A DNA stretch of 64,000 nt from Cytobacillus gottheilii (GCF_900166665.1 NZ_LT800494.1:1034608-1098607); one strand, 5' to 3'; shown: positions 1 to 8,997, counted from the stretch's first letter. Notes: generated by a model not told the origin, from the letters alone. Translations and numbers: made by a program.

Positions 1-1
1 A

Positions 2-679
2 TTAATTCAAACGCCATTGAAGGATTTGGGTACAAATATCGTCTCCTTAGTCATTTTAGCAATTGTCTCTAACTTGCTTTGGGTATTCGGGATTCATGGA
101 CCAAATACCATTGCTGCTATACGTGAAGGGATGTTTGCAGAAGCCGGTCTTGAAAATCTGGAGTTTGTTGCAGCAAACGGAACAGCATGGGGAGCTCCTT
201 ACCCTGTTACATGGGCGATAAATGATGCGTTTGCCAACTACGGCGGATCAGGGATGACGCTAGGGTTAATTATAGCCATCTTTATTGCTTCAAGAAGGAA
301 AGACTATCGGGATATCGGAAAGCTTTCCATCGCTCCAGGTCTATTCAATATTAATGAACCGATCATTTTCGGGCTGCCGGTAGTATTGAATCCAATCTTA
401 ATTGTGCCATTTATCCTTGTGCCTGCCATTAATATCATCATCGGATATATAGCCATAACGACAGAGCTCATACCGCCGATCGCGTATTCGGTACCATGGA
501 CCACACCTGGACCGCTGATCGCCTTCTTTGGTACAGGAGGCAACTGGCTAGCACTAATTTTAGGATTTGTGTGCTTAGCAATTTCTACACTTATTTACCT
601 GCCATTTGTTATTGCGGCAAATAAAGCAGCGAATGCTCAGAAATCAGTAGAAACAGATTCTAAAAATGTATCAATGTAA
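2..679 (+). CDS. PTS cellobiose/lactose-type EIIC permease, 5' truncated by window edge
   Basis: This is the C-terminal half of a membrane permease of the PTS lactose/cellobiose IIC family. It moves a beta-glucoside across the membrane while the IIB/IIA chain phosphorylates it. The frame is open from base 2, and the TTG at 17 lies inside the family pattern PLKDLGTNIVS, so the start is outside the window. About 225 residues are visible, with several hydrophobic segments and the conserved stretch NINEPIIFGLPVVLNP that is typical of IIC substrate domains. The next genes encode a kinase, IIA and a phospho-beta-glucosidase, which supports a cellobiose, lichenan-oligosaccharide or aryl-glucoside substrate. 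The exact sugar cannot be read from this fragment. Confidence 0.93.
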   Translation, partial: LIQTPLKDLGTNIVSLVILAIVSNLLWVFGIHGPNTIAAIREGMFAEAGLENLEFVAANGTAWGAPYPVTWAINDAFANYGGSGMTLGLIIAIFIASRRKDYRDIGKLSIAPGLFNINEPIIFGLPVVLNPILIVPFILVPAINIIIGYIAITTELIPPIAYSVPWTTPGPLIAFFGTGGNWLALILGFVCLAISTLIYLPFVIAANKAANAQKSVETDSKNVSM

Positions 680-692
680 TTTTCGGTAAATG

Positions 693-728
693 ATGGTGCT
701 CTCGCCATTATCAGATGGCGGGAGCATT
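693..728 (+). other. Intra-operon hairpin between EIIC and the small downstream gene
   Basis: Two arms of about 14-16 bases (ATGGTGCTCTCGCCAT and ATGGCGGGAGCATT) pair around a TATCAG loop with a few G-U pairs. No T-run follows, so it is not a standard terminator. It could stabilise or separate the EIIC message from the downstream cistrons. Confidence 0.5.
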
Positions 729-753
729 AAGGATATATAGGAAGGAGAGAACG

Positions 754-987
754 ATGGAAACCTATAATGTGCAAATGAACTGTGGGCAAATCTCGTATAT
801 TTGTGATTTTTTCAAAGCTTATCAGGATGATCAAGTTAAGACCGATCTGCAATCCTCTAATAGGGTCCAAGCGGTTTTTTCTGTTTCAACCGAACTAAAG
901 AAGGATGACACAGAAAGACATTTGAAACAAGTATTCAAAGAGTCGAAGTTTGGTCCAGGGCTATATTATTCAATCAAGGTGCTGTAG
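754..987 (+). CDS. Small conserved-looking protein of unknown function in the PTS operon
   Basis: A 77-residue protein, starting with METYNVQMNC, that I do not recognise. The frame is open from 715, but the ATG at 754 has GAAGGAGAG just upstream and is the better start. It has no signal peptide or membrane segment, and has two cysteines near residues 9 and 15. It lacks the CxAGMSTS-type phosphocysteine loop of a cellobiose IIB protein, so it is not the missing IIB. It sits between the EIIC gene and the kinase gene in one transcription direction, with 14 bases to the next likely start, so co-transcription is likely. Its role could be accessory to the PTS or the kinase, but that is only inference from position. 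Confidence 0.7.
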   Translation: METYNVQMNCGQISYICDFFKAYQDDQVKTDLQSSNRVQAVFSVSTELKKDDTERHLKQVFKESKFGPGLYYSIKVL

Positions 988-1001
988 AAGGAGTGATGGT
1001 T

Positions 1002-1913
1002 TTGTATGCAGCGTTTGATATAGGCGGTACAGAAGTAAAATATGCAAAGCTTTCAGAGAATGGTGATTTTCTTCATAGAGGAAGTTTCGCTACGGAAAGA
1101 GACAATGGTCAATTGATTTTAGATCACATGCTAGACGTGATTGCACAATATCAGAATTTAAAAGGAATTGCCATTAGTGCACCTGGATTTGTGAATGCTT
1201 ACACAGGTTTTATAGAAAAAGGCGGAGCCATAACCGATTTTGATGGTTTTAATATGAAGGACTATTTAGAAGACAAAACGGGCATCGCAGTCAGCGTTGA
1301 AAATGATGTAAATTGTGCAGCACTTGCAGAGAAATGGAAGGGAAAAGCAGAAAACCTTGAACATTTCCTTTGTTTAACGATCGGTACTGGTATAGGCGGT
1401 GCAATTGTACTTGGAAATAAACTGTATCGAGGATCATCATTTGCTGCTGGAGAATTCGGCTATATGATTACCCATGGCATGCAGGAGAACTCGTTGGATA
1501 AAAGTACATTAAGTTCAACAGCTTCTGTGTATGGTTTAAGAAAAAGATATGCTGCCCAAAAAGGGATTTCAGTGAAGGACATTACAGGGGTGAAAATTTT
1601 TGAAGCAGCAGATCAAGGCGATCAGACTGCGATAAATGAGATTGAATCTTTTTACGATCATTTATCAACAGGTCTTTACAATTTATATTTTATGTTGAAC
1701 CCCGAAAAGATCTTAATCGGCGGAGGGATCAGTTCACGTACAGAGTTATTGGATGAAATCCGTCAAAGAGTCTGTAAACTGAATGACTATATCGATGAAA
1801 ATGTCATTGATATTTGTCATTTTAAAAATGAAGCAGGATTAATTGGTGCTTTATATCACCATCTAGAACAATATAAAACTGAAAAAAAGGATGAGACTGT
1901 ATGGAAGGGTTAG
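1002..1913 (+). CDS. ROK-family sugar kinase (glucokinase or beta-glucoside kinase)
   Basis: A 303-residue ROK kinase that uses ATP to phosphorylate a hexose or a beta-glucoside. The N-terminal ATP-binding motif AAFDIGGTEVKYAKL is clear, followed by ENDVNCAALAE with the catalytic Asp, the phosphate-binding LTIGTGIGGAIVLG, and a C-terminal LIGGGISSR. Starts at 993 (GTG), 996 (ATG) and 1002 (TTG) are in frame. I choose TTG 1002 because AGAAGGAG ends at 993, giving an 8-base spacer, while the two earlier starts are too close. The 3' end overlaps the IIA gene by 13 bases. It either phosphorylates glucose freed by the GH4 enzyme or phosphorylates cellobiose directly as BglK does; the sequence alone does not decide. 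Confidence 0.9.
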   Translation: MYAAFDIGGTEVKYAKLSENGDFLHRGSFATERDNGQLILDHMLDVIAQYQNLKGIAISAPGFVNAYTGFIEKGGAITDFDGFNMKDYLEDKTGIAVSVENDVNCAALAEKWKGKAENLEHFLCLTIGTGIGGAIVLGNKLYRGSSFAAGEFGYMITHGMQENSLDKSTLSSTASVYGLRKRYAAQKGISVKDITGVKIFEAADQGDQTAINEIESFYDHLSTGLYNLYFMLNPEKILIGGGISSRTELLDEIRQRVCKLNDYIDENVIDICHFKNEAGLIGALYHHLEQYKTEKKDETVWKG

Positions 1914-2212
1914 AAGCTGCAGCGTTTCAAATTATCAGTAATGTCGGAACAGCAAAAAGTCTGATTATGGAGGCGCTCTTTGCTGCACGAGCAGGGAATT
2001 ACCAGGAAGCAGAGGAGAAATTAACAGAATCCAAGCAATATATGAATGAAGGGCATCACGCTCATATGGATCTGATTCAACAGGAAGCATCGGGAGAAAA
2101 ACTGCCATTTTCTCTGCTGCTGATGCATGCAGAGGACCAAATGATGAGTGCAGAAACGATCAGGGATTTAGTTTCAGAAATGATTCTTATGTATAAGGAA
2201 ATGCGAAGCTAA
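1901..2212 (+). CDS. PTS cellobiose/lactose-type EIIA component
   Basis: A 103-residue cytosolic PTS protein of the lactose/cellobiose IIA family. It takes phosphate from HPr and passes it to the IIB cysteine. The helical pattern is typical, and the phosphorylated histidine is visible in LLLMHAEDQMM at about residue 75. The length matches the family. It overlaps the upstream ROK kinase gene by 13 bases and is followed 12 bases later by the GH4 gene, so translation is likely coupled. The partner IIB gene is not in the window and is presumably upstream of the partial EIIC gene. Confidence 0.95.
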   Translation: MEGLEAAAFQIISNVGTAKSLIMEALFAARAGNYQEAEEKLTESKQYMNEGHHAHMDLIQQEASGEKLPFSLLLMHAEDQMMSAETIRDLVSEMILMYKEMRS

Positions 2213-2224
2213 GGAGGAGTTATC

Positions 2225-3553
2225 TTGAAAAAAGGAATTAAAATCGTAACGATTGGCGGAGGTTCAAGCTACACACCAGAGCTTATTGAAGGCTTTATTA
2301 AAAGATATGATGAACTGCCGGTAAGAGAGTTGTGGCTTGTTGATATTGAAAAAGGAAAAGAGAAGCTTAATATTGTCGGAAACTTAGCAAAAAGAATGGT
2401 AGAAAAAGCCGGTCTGCCGATTGACATTCACTTAACATTAGATCGTCGTGAAGCTTTAAAGGATGCAGACTTTGTCACCACCCAATTTAGGGTAGGGCTT
2501 TTGGAGGCTAGAGCAAAAGATGAGCGCATTCCTCTTAAATATGATGTCATCGGACAGGAAACCAATGGTCCTGGTGGCTTATTTAAAGGGCTGCGCACGA
2601 TTCCAGTCGTGTTAGATATTTGCCGCGATATGGAAGAACTTTGTCCAAACGCCTGGCTTGTGAACTTTACCAATCCAGCGGGCATGGTGACAGAAGCAGT
2701 TCTTCGTTACAGCAATATTAAGAGAGTAGTAGGGCTGTGCAACGTTCCGATTGGGATGCGCATGGGCATAGCAAAGGCCATTGGGGTTGAGCCAGAGCGC
2801 GTTCAAGTAGATTTTGCAGGCTTGAATCACATGGTGTTTGGGCTGGATGTTTTTGTTGATGGAAAAAGTGTACTAGATGAAGTCATCGCTGCCCTCGGCA
2901 ACCCAGAGAATGAGATGACTATGAAGAATATTGCCGGATTTGCATGGGATGCCGATTTTATTAAAGGTATGGGTGTCATTCCTTGCGGCTATCACCGCTA
3001 TTACTACAAAACCGATGAAATGCTTCAGGAAGAAAAGGAAGCATCGTTTGAAAAAGGAACGAGAGCTGAAGTTGTTCAAAAGCTAGAAGCTGAGCTGTTT
3101 GAGCTCTATAAAAATCCAGATCTGTCTATCAAACCGCCTCAGCTGGAAAAGCGGGGCGGAGCTTACTACAGTGATGCAGCATGCAGTCTCATCAACTCGA
3201 TTTATAATGATAAACGTGATATTCAGCCAGTCAACACCCGAAACAATGGTGCCATCGCCAGCATTCCAGATGATTCTGCGATTGAAATCAACTGTGTCAT
3301 TACAAAAGAGGGGCCAAAACCGATTGGAATTGGTGATCTGCCAGTGCCAGTCAGAGGACTTGTTCAGCAGATAAAATCGTTTGAAAGAGTTGCTGCAGAA
3401 GCAGCTGTTACAGGAAATTACCATACAGCTTTAGTGGCAATGACCATCAATCCGTTAGTGCCATCAGATACGATTGCGAAGAAAATCCTTGATGAAATGC
3501 TCGAGGCACACAAGGACGACCTGCCTCAGTTTTTTTCGGGGATTAAATCTTAA
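2225..3553 (+). CDS. 6-phospho-beta-glucosidase, glycoside hydrolase family 4
   Basis: A 442-residue GH4 enzyme that splits phosphorylated beta-glucosides such as cellobiose-6-phosphate to glucose and glucose-6-phosphate. GH4 enzymes use NAD and a divalent metal in an oxidation-elimination mechanism. The N-terminal dinucleotide fold IVTIGGGSSYTPELIEG is clear, as are the family stretches GQETNGPGG, NFTNPAG, the metal-ligand region VGLCNVPIG and GLNHM. The start is TTG with AAGGAGGAG upstream. Its length matches LicH and CelF proteins. It closes the PTS operon and is followed by a terminator. Which disaccharide it prefers is inferred from the PTS type. Confidence 0.95.
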   Translation: MKKGIKIVTIGGGSSYTPELIEGFIKRYDELPVRELWLVDIEKGKEKLNIVGNLAKRMVEKAGLPIDIHLTLDRREALKDADFVTTQFRVGLLEARAKDERIPLKYDVIGQETNGPGGLFKGLRTIPVVLDICRDMEELCPNAWLVNFTNPAGMVTEAVLRYSNIKRVVGLCNVPIGMRMGIAKAIGVEPERVQVDFAGLNHMVFGLDVFVDGKSVLDEVIAALGNPENEMTMKNIAGFAWDADFIKGMGVIPCGYHRYYYKTDEMLQEEKEASFEKGTRAEVVQKLEAELFELYKNPDLSIKPPQLEKRGGAYYSDAACSLINSIYNDKRDIQPVNTRNNGAIASIPDDSAIEINCVITKEGPKPIGIGDLPVPVRGLVQQIKSFERVAAEAAVTGNYHTALVAMTINPLVPSDTIAKKILDEMLEAHKDDLPQFFSGIKS

Positions 3554-3569
3554 TATTGATTTGGTAAGG

Positions 3570-3608
3570 GCTTGAAGCAAAGGATGTAGATGCTTCAGGC
3601 TTTTTTTT
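3570..3608 (+). terminator. Rho-independent terminator of the PTS/GH4 operon
   Basis: The arms GCTTGAAGCA and TGCTTCAGGC pair over 10 positions with one G-T type pair and are followed by eight T. It lies 16 bases after the GH4 stop. Confidence 0.85.
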
Positions 3609-3736
3609 GTGTGTTCTTTGGATTGTTCTTTGGGGAGAGGGAACCTTCTGAATTGGGAATATAGTGTCGTGATTTAGGAGATTTGTGACTTTTGAATACT
3701 GGATAATAGGAATTTTTGTCTCGTTTTCCGTGGTGA

Positions 3737-4110
3737 TAGTGACTGTGTATTCCAAAAGATAGAAACAAGTGTGTTGTTTCATGAGTAATCACACCTTGGA
3801 AGTCTAAAATTTGGAAAACAGTTGCGCGCTACAGAGTTAAACACACCACGAAAGTCCAATAATTGGAAAACGTTGTCCTGATACCGAATTAAACACACCT
3901 CATAAGTCAAAGAATAGGAAAGCAGAGTCGCGGCTACCGGTTTAATCACACCTCATAAGCCCAAAAAACTGGAATCCAGTGTCACGTTTCCTTATTAATT
4001 CTTGATTTTATAGTCGAATAACTGAAATTAACTGGTCAAGTTGTCTCCCTAATTACCACTTCATTATTCAAGATCTAGAAAAAAATTTTAGTCAGTGTCC
4101 ATAAAACGTC
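3737..4110. repeat. Degenerate tandem repeat array, period about 52 bp
   Basis: A gene-free stretch built from diverged units. The block CACACC recurs at 3790, 3842, 3894 and 3947, giving spacings of 52, 52 and 53. Each is followed by an AAGTCCAA-like block and then TGGAAAAC-like and GTCxCG-like blocks. Weaker units extend on both sides, for example ATTCCAAAAGATAGAAAC before the array and AGTCGAATAACTGAAA after it. No open frame with a ribosome binding site crosses it. Units are contiguous and not separated by unique spacers. The function is unknown. Confidence 0.75.
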
Positions 4111-4261
4111 CAAGGTGTCTTCCTTTTTCTTGTAAAATTCCGAAAATAATGTAAGTAATAAAACCTATTGCAATACATATTAAAAAGACATAGAATTACT
4201 TTGGAATTCGAAATATAGCACGGTTTTTAATGAACATTTTATTGTATAAAGGGGGTTGCTT

Positions 4262-5440
4262 ATGCCTCGGGTAGTATGGCTTTTGGTCATCGGAATGGCT
4301 GTGAATGTAACCGGTTCTTCTTTTTTATGGCCATTGAATACGATTTACATTCATGATCAGCTTGGTAAGTCTCTCTCAGTTGCTGGACTTGTGCTTATGT
4401 TAAATGCTGGTGCAAGTGTGGTCGGCAATCTTATCGGCGGAACGCTCTTTGATAAGATCGGCGGCTTTAAGTCTGTTCTTCTCGGAATAGGTATTACCGT
4501 TACGGCGTTAACAGGCCTATCCTTCTGGAATGATTTCTTTGCATATGTTGTCTTTTTAACGATTGTTGGATTTGGCTCGGGAATTGTATTTCCATCCATG
4601 TACGCAATGGCAGGGTCTGTGTGGAAGGAAGGCGGTCGAAAAGCGTTTAATGCTATTTATATAGCGCAAAATGCAGGTGTTGCGATTGGTTCTGCTTTAG
4701 GCGGACTTGTAGCGTCCTTTTCATTTGATTTAATATTTGCGGCCAATACGTTTATGTATATTATTTTCTTATGTATTGCAGTGTTCGGCTATAAAGGCAT
4801 TAAAGCTGAAAATACACAATCCTCTGTAATCGCTGAAAGTGGAGCGATAAAGAATCATACGAAACTATATGCTCTTCTAACATTATGTATAGGCTATTTA
4901 CTTTGCTGGGTGGGGTATGTGCAGTGGCAATCGACCATCTCAACATATACGCAGGAACTCAATATATCTTTAAGTCATTACAGTTTACTATGGACAGTAA
5001 ATGGTGCTCTTATTGTGCTAGGGCAGCCGCTTATCAGTCCACTTGTTAAAAGAATCAACTCCTTAAAACTTCAAATAAATATTGGAATTATCATATTTAT
5101 TGTGTCATTTGCTGTAGCCGCTGTTGCTCAGGAGTTTTCAGCATTTATGGCATCCATGGTGATTTTAACGATTGGTGAAATGCTGATCTGGCCTGCTGTT
5201 CCTACAATCGCCAATTCTCTTGCTCCAAAAGGCAGAGAAGGCTTCTACCAGGGAATTGTTAACAGCACTGCAACTGGCGGACGCATGATTGGCCCTCTCC
5301 TTGGCGGTTTGTTAGTGGACTTCTATGGTATATCCATGTTATTCATGGTGTTAATTGGGCTGCTTATCGTGTCGATCTTTACAACGCTAATATATGACAG
5401 GAAGCTGAAGGAAAATAAACAGCTTGCCCATGCATCATAA
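4262..5440 (+). CDS. Major facilitator superfamily transporter (YttB-like)
   Basis: A 392-residue inner membrane transporter of the MFS, probably a drug or metabolite exporter. About 12 hydrophobic segments are visible in two halves. The loop between helices 2 and 3 has GGTLFDKIGGFK, which fits the MFS signature GxxxDxxGxR/K. The ATG at 4262 is preferred over the in-frame TTG at 4256 because AAAGGGGG ends at 4255. B. subtilis carries the MFS gene yttB in the leuS neighbourhood, and this is plausibly its counterpart, but I cannot confirm orthology or substrate. It is a single gene with a strong terminator right behind it. Confidence 0.9.
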   Translation: MPRVVWLLVIGMAVNVTGSSFLWPLNTIYIHDQLGKSLSVAGLVLMLNAGASVVGNLIGGTLFDKIGGFKSVLLGIGITVTALTGLSFWNDFFAYVVFLTIVGFGSGIVFPSMYAMAGSVWKEGGRKAFNAIYIAQNAGVAIGSALGGLVASFSFDLIFAANTFMYIIFLCIAVFGYKGIKAENTQSSVIAESGAIKNHTKLYALLTLCIGYLLCWVGYVQWQSTISTYTQELNISLSHYSLLWTVNGALIVLGQPLISPLVKRINSLKLQINIGIIIFIVSFAVAAVAQEFSAFMASMVILTIGEMLIWPAVPTIANSLAPKGREGFYQGIVNSTATGGRMIGPLLGGLLVDFYGISMLFMVLIGLLIVSIFTTLIYDRKLKENKQLAHAS

Positions 5441-5450
5441 ATGAAAAAAA

Positions 5451-5485
5451 GGACGCGGAATGATTATTCATTCCCGTCCTTTTTT
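5451..5485 (+). terminator. Terminator after the MFS gene
   Basis: A stem of GGACG and GGAATGA paired with TCATTCC and CGTCC around TTAT, with a run of six T. It lies 11 bases behind the MFS stop codon. Confidence 0.9.
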
Positions 5486-5520
5486 GTATTCCATACATTT
5501 TTAACTTAATGATAAACCCA

Positions 5521-5856
5521 TTAAACAGCTGAAGATTGACCTTCTATCAAAATTGTATGATGAAAAAAGCTTTTTAATAGTATCCAGCGTGCTGGGTACA
5601 TTTTGATAAATGGCTGAATCGCTTCATATGAATGTACTAATAAATAGTCTAAAGGCTGTCTAGTTTGCTGAACATCATATAAAAGTGCGTGTGGGATAGT
5701 GTAATACGGATTGAGTTGATAAGGGTTTAATGTTTTTTCGTTTAAACGCTGTATTTTCATATAATTTGTTAGGCAATTGATCTGCAATTGTTTGCTTTCT
5801 GCCTTTGATAAACTTTGAATACTAAGATTTTCGTTGACTAGCATAATCGCATTCAT
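5521..5856 (-). CDS. Hypothetical protein, 111 residues
   Basis: A small soluble protein on the minus strand, starting MNAIMLVNENLSIQ, that I cannot assign to a family. The start ATG has GTGAGGATG upstream at a usable distance. No signal peptide, metal motif or membrane helix is visible; the composition is rich in Leu, Gln, Tyr and Pro. It is convergent with the MFS gene and upstream of the leuS leader. The frame covers almost the whole space between the MFS terminator and its ribosome binding site, and has no competing frame, which favours a real gene. Function is unknown. Confidence 0.65.
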   Translation of the reverse strand: MNAIMLVNENLSIQSLSKAESKQLQINCLTNYMKIQRLNEKTLNPYQLNPYYTIPHALLYDVQQTRQPLDYLLVHSYEAIQPFIKMYPARWILLKSFFHHTILIEGQSSAV

Positions 5857-6129
5857 ATAGAATCACATCCTCACTACATGTTTGGCCTAAAATCTAGCCT
5901 GATATACGTTTGTGAGGTGAAGAGCGCAAAATTTTTATTAGCAAAAATTACTTTAATCTTTGCTCGTGCTGTTTCTAATACGCTCCATTACTAATGCTCT
6001 AACAGCAGTCACACTCTTAATCAGCAATGCATATCCTATGTACTATCTTTCTTCTGGAAAAGCCCGCTTGCATCCTGGCGGGAAATAAATTACAATGTCA
6101 ATATATTTATATTGAACTGCTATGATGAG
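5857..6129. other. Gene-free spacer before the leuS leader
   Basis: I see no gene. A short hairpin CCCGC / GCGGG sits near 6065-6082. A -10-like TATGAT at 6121 could belong to the leuS transcript, but I could not find a convincing -35 at 16-18 bases. Confidence 0.4.
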
Positions 6130-6364
6130 GAATAGTAATGATCGCATGCCTTGACCTATAGAGAGCTGACGGGTGGTGAAAGTCAGCCAGGCACATCATG
6201 AACTCGCCTTTTGAGCAGCAAGCATGAACTTTCAGTAATGCTTGCCGTATTCCGCGTTAAGGATGAATGAAGCGGGTGACTTTGTCACTAATGTGGGTGG
6301 TACCGCGGGAGTAATAATACATATATCTCTCGTCCCTTATTTTTAAGGGACGGGAGTTTTTTAT
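6130..6364 (+). promoter_or_regulatory. Leucine T-box riboswitch leader of leuS
   Basis: A classic T-box leader. The stem I base GAGCTGAC / GTCAGC with the GGGTGGTGAAA segment is at about 6162-6186. The specifier loop GAACTC at 6200-6205 presents the codon CTC (Leu). The T-box element TGGTACCGCG at 6298-6307 can pair with the acceptor end of uncharged tRNA. A terminator follows: CGTCCCTTA / TAAGGGACG and a T-run to about 6364. By family knowledge, uncharged tRNA-Leu stabilises the antiterminator and lets transcription enter leuS. The specifier codon agrees with the downstream gene. Confidence 0.95.
6327..6364 (+). terminator. T-box regulated terminator
   Basis: CTCTCGTCCCTTA and TAAGGGACGGGAG pair around TTTT, followed by TTTTTTATTTT. 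Its 5' arm lies just after the antiterminator region, as expected for a T-box switch. Confidence 0.92.
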
Positions 6365-6484
6365 TTTCCGCTGTTTTTCTAATTCGTATGTTTGAAAAAC
6401 AGCTAATTGGAGCGAATAGCGCAAGACGCCAGTGACAGAAGCTCACCACCGTCCCGTGGAAAGCGAGTACCCTGAAGCGGAAAT
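6364..6484. repeat. Short MITE-like intergenic element between the T-box terminator and leuS
   Basis: A segment of about 120 bp bounded by the inverted repeat TTTCCGCT (6365-6372) and AGCGGAAA (6476-6483). Inside is a perfect hairpin CTGTTTTTC / GAAAAACAG at 6371-6402, followed by a GC-richer part with GTCCCGTGGAAAGCGAG. It has no open frame, and the wording resembles intergenic repeats common in Bacillus genomes. It separates the T-box terminator from the leuS ribosome binding site. Confidence 0.55.
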
Positions 6485-6538
6485 AACTATTTTTTGTTTT
6501 TATAGTTAGCAGTCATTATGATTTAGGAGGAAACAGAC

Positions 6539-8956
6539 ATGAACTTCAATCATCAGGAGATTGAAAAAAAGTGGCAGCAATATTGGGAAGAAAACAAAAC
6601 ATTTAAAACAAGTGAAGAAGAAGGCAAGCGTAAATTTTATGCGTTGGATATGTTCCCATATCCATCAGGCGCCGGCTTGCATGTTGGGCATCCAGAAGGA
6701 TACACAGCTACAGATATCCTTTCTCGTATGAAAAGAATGCAAGGTTATAATGTGCTCCACCCAATGGGCTGGGACGCATTCGGATTGCCAGCAGAGCAAT
6801 ATGCCATTGATACGGGAAATGACCCGGCAGAATTTACTGAAAAAAATATCAATACATTTCGTCGTCAAATTAAGGCACTCGGCTTTTCTTATGACTGGGA
6901 TCGCGAAATAAATACAACAGATCCTGATTACTATAAATGGACTCAATGGATTTTTATTAAGCTCTATGAAAAAGGGTTAGCTTACATCGATGAAGTAGCT
7001 GTAAACTGGTGCCCAGCACTAGGCACTGTTCTAGCCAATGAAGAAGTAATTGATGGGAAAAGTGAGCGCGGCGGTCATCCTGTTGAACGCAGACCGATGC
7101 GCCAATGGGTATTAAAAATTACGGAATATGCTGATCGCCTTCTTGACGATCTAGATGAGCTGGATTGGCCTGAAAGTCTAAAAGATATGCAGCGAAATTG
7201 GATTGGCCGTTCAGAAGGTGCTGAGGTGACTTTCAGCATTGATGGTCATGACGATACATTTACTGTGTTTACAACACGCCCTGATACACTATTTGGTGCA
7301 ACATATGCCGTTTTAGCACCTGAACATGCATTAGTTGATTCAATTACAACAGAAGCTCAAAAAGCTGAAGTTCAGGCATATATTGAAAAAATTAAATCAA
7401 AGAGTGATCTTGAGCGTACGGATTTAGCGAAAGAGAAAACAGGTGTCTTTACTGGTGCTTATGCGGTCAACCCGGCAAGCGGAGAAAAAATGCCAATCTG
7501 GATCGCGGATTATGTTCTTGTCAGCTACGGAACTGGTGCGATCATGGCAGTACCTGCGCATGATGAGCGGGATTACGAATTCGCACAAGCGTTTGAATTG
7601 CCGATTGTAGAAGTTGTGGCAGGCGGAGATGTCAGCAAGGAAGCATATACTGGCGATGGCGAGCATGTGAACTCTGATTTCCTAAATGGTCTTAACAAAG
7701 AAGAAGCGATTACCAAAATGATTGCATGGCTTGAAGAAAAAGAGATTGGCACGAAGAAAATTACTTACCGCTTGCGTGATTGGCTGTTCAGCCGCCAGCG
7801 CTACTGGGGCGAGCCAATTCCAATTATCCATTGGGAAGATGGCACAATGACAGCTGTGCCGGAAGAAGAGCTTCCGCTAATTCTGCCAAAAACAACAGAA
7901 ATCAAGCCGTCAGGAACAGGTGAATCACCGCTTGCTAATATTGAAGACTGGTTAAATGTTGAGGATCCTGCAACAGGCAAAAAGGGCAGACGTGAAACAA
8001 ATACAATGCCGCAATGGGCAGGCAGCAGCTGGTACTACCTTCGTTATATCGATCCGAAAAATAGCGAAAAAATTGCTGATCCTGAAAAAATTAAAAAATG
8101 GCTTCCAGTTGATATTTATATCGGCGGTGTGGAGCATGCCGTGCTTCACTTGTTATATGCAAGATTTTGGCACAAGGTTTTATATGATATTGGAGTAGTG
8201 CATACAAAAGAGCCGTTCCAAAAACTATTCAACCAAGGGATGATTCTTGGCGATAATAATGAAAAAATGAGTAAATCAAAAGGAAATGTTGTTAATCCGG
8301 ATGATATCATTTCAAGTCATGGAGCAGATACACTGCGTCTATACGAAATGTTTATGGGCCCGCTGGAAGCATCGATCGCTTGGTCAACAAATGGTCTTGA
8401 TGGAGCAAGAAGATTCCTTGACCGTATCTGGCGCTTATTCATTGAGGAGAATGGTCAGCTATCCTCCCGCATTAAAGGGAATGAAGAAGGCGGAGAGCTT
8501 GAAAAGGTATACCATCAGACTGTTAAAAAGGTAACTGAGGACTTTGAAGGGCTGCGCTTTAACACAGCTATCTCGCAAATGATGGTCTTCATCAATGATG
8601 CATACAAATCAGAAAATCTGCCAGTGGGCTATGCAGAGGGCTTTGTTAAAATGCTTTCTCCAATTGCTCCTCATATTGCAGAAGAACTTTGGGCGAAGCT
8701 GGGTCATAGCGGAACGGTTACGTATGAGTCTTGGCCGGCATTTGATGAAGCAAAACTGACAGACGATGAAGTAGAAATCGTTGTACAAGTGAATGGAAAA
8801 GTAAAAGCGAAGCTAATGGTTCCAGCAGATGCTCAAAAAGACATCCTTGAGCAAATAGCAATGGATGATGACAAGGTCAAAGAGCAAATTGAAGGAAAAA
8901 CAGTTAGAAAAGTGATTGCTGTTCCTGGAAAATTAGTGAATATCGTTGCAAATTAA
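6539..8956 (+). CDS. leuS: Leucyl-tRNA synthetase
   Basis: An 805-residue class Ia aminoacyl-tRNA synthetase that charges tRNA-Leu with leucine in the cytosol. The HIGH-type motif is HVGHPEG at about residues 48-54, and the KMSKS motif is in [11 protein letters not shown] near residues 574-584. Between them is the CP1 editing domain with [13 protein letters not shown] near residue 240 and the region around [15 protein letters not shown]. The C-terminal anticodon-binding and tRNA-binding parts are complete. The length matches Bacillus LeuS. AGGAGGAAA lies 6 bases before the ATG. Expression is under the T-box leader upstream, and a terminator follows. No truncation or frameshift is seen. Confidence 0.98.
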   Translation: MNFNHQEIEKKWQQYWEENKTFKTSEEEGKRKFYALDMFPYPSGAGLHVGHPEGYTATDILSRMKRMQGYNVLHPMGWDAFGLPAEQYAIDTGNDPAEFTEKNINTFRRQIKALGFSYDWDREINTTDPDYYKWTQWIFIKLYEKGLAYIDEVAVNWCPALGTVLANEEVIDGKSERGGHPVERRPMRQWVLKITEYADRLLDDLDELDWPESLKDMQRNWIGRSEGAEVTFSIDGHDDTFTVFTTRPDTLFGATYAVLAPEHALVDSITTEAQKAEVQAYIEKIKSKSDLERTDLAKEKTGVFTGAYAVNPASGEKMPIWIADYVLVSYGTGAIMAVPAHDERDYEFAQAFELPIVEVVAGGDVSKEAYTGDGEHVNSDFLNGLNKEEAITKMIAWLEEKEIGTKKITYRLRDWLFSRQRYWGEPIPIIHWEDGTMTAVPEEELPLILPKTTEIKPSGTGESPLANIEDWLNVEDPATGKKGRRETNTMPQWAGSSWYYLRYIDPKNSEKIADPEKIKKWLPVDIYIGGVEHAVLHLLYARFWHKVLYDIGVVHTKEPFQKLFNQGMILGDNNEKMSKSKGNVVNPDDIISSHGADTLRLYEMFMGPLEASIAWSTNGLDGARRFLDRIWRLFIEENGQLSSRIKGNEEGGELEKVYHQTVKKVTEDFEGLRFNTAISQMMVFINDAYKSENLPVGYAEGFVKMLSPIAPHIAEELWAKLGHSGTVTYESWPAFDEAKLTDDEVEIVVQVNGKVKAKLMVPADAQKDILEQIAMDDDKVKEQIEGKTVRKVIAVPGKLVNIVAN

Positions 8957-8959
8957 TAA

Positions 8960-8997
8960 AAAACATTCCCTGATTGCTTTTTCAGGGAATGTTTTTT
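8960..8997 (+). terminator. Terminator of leuS
   Basis: ACATTCCCTGA and TCAGGGAATGT form an 11-bp stem around TTGCTTTT, followed by TTTTTT. It starts a few bases after the leuS stop. Confidence 0.92.

Noticed and set aside
715..753. Longer start of the small PTS-operon protein at 715
   Set aside because: The extra codons fall in the hairpin after EIIC and have no ribosome binding site, while ATG 754 has GAAGGAGAG.
3543..3792. Minus-strand frames of 65-79 residues
   Set aside because: They overlap the terminator and the degenerate repeat array and lack ribosome binding sites.
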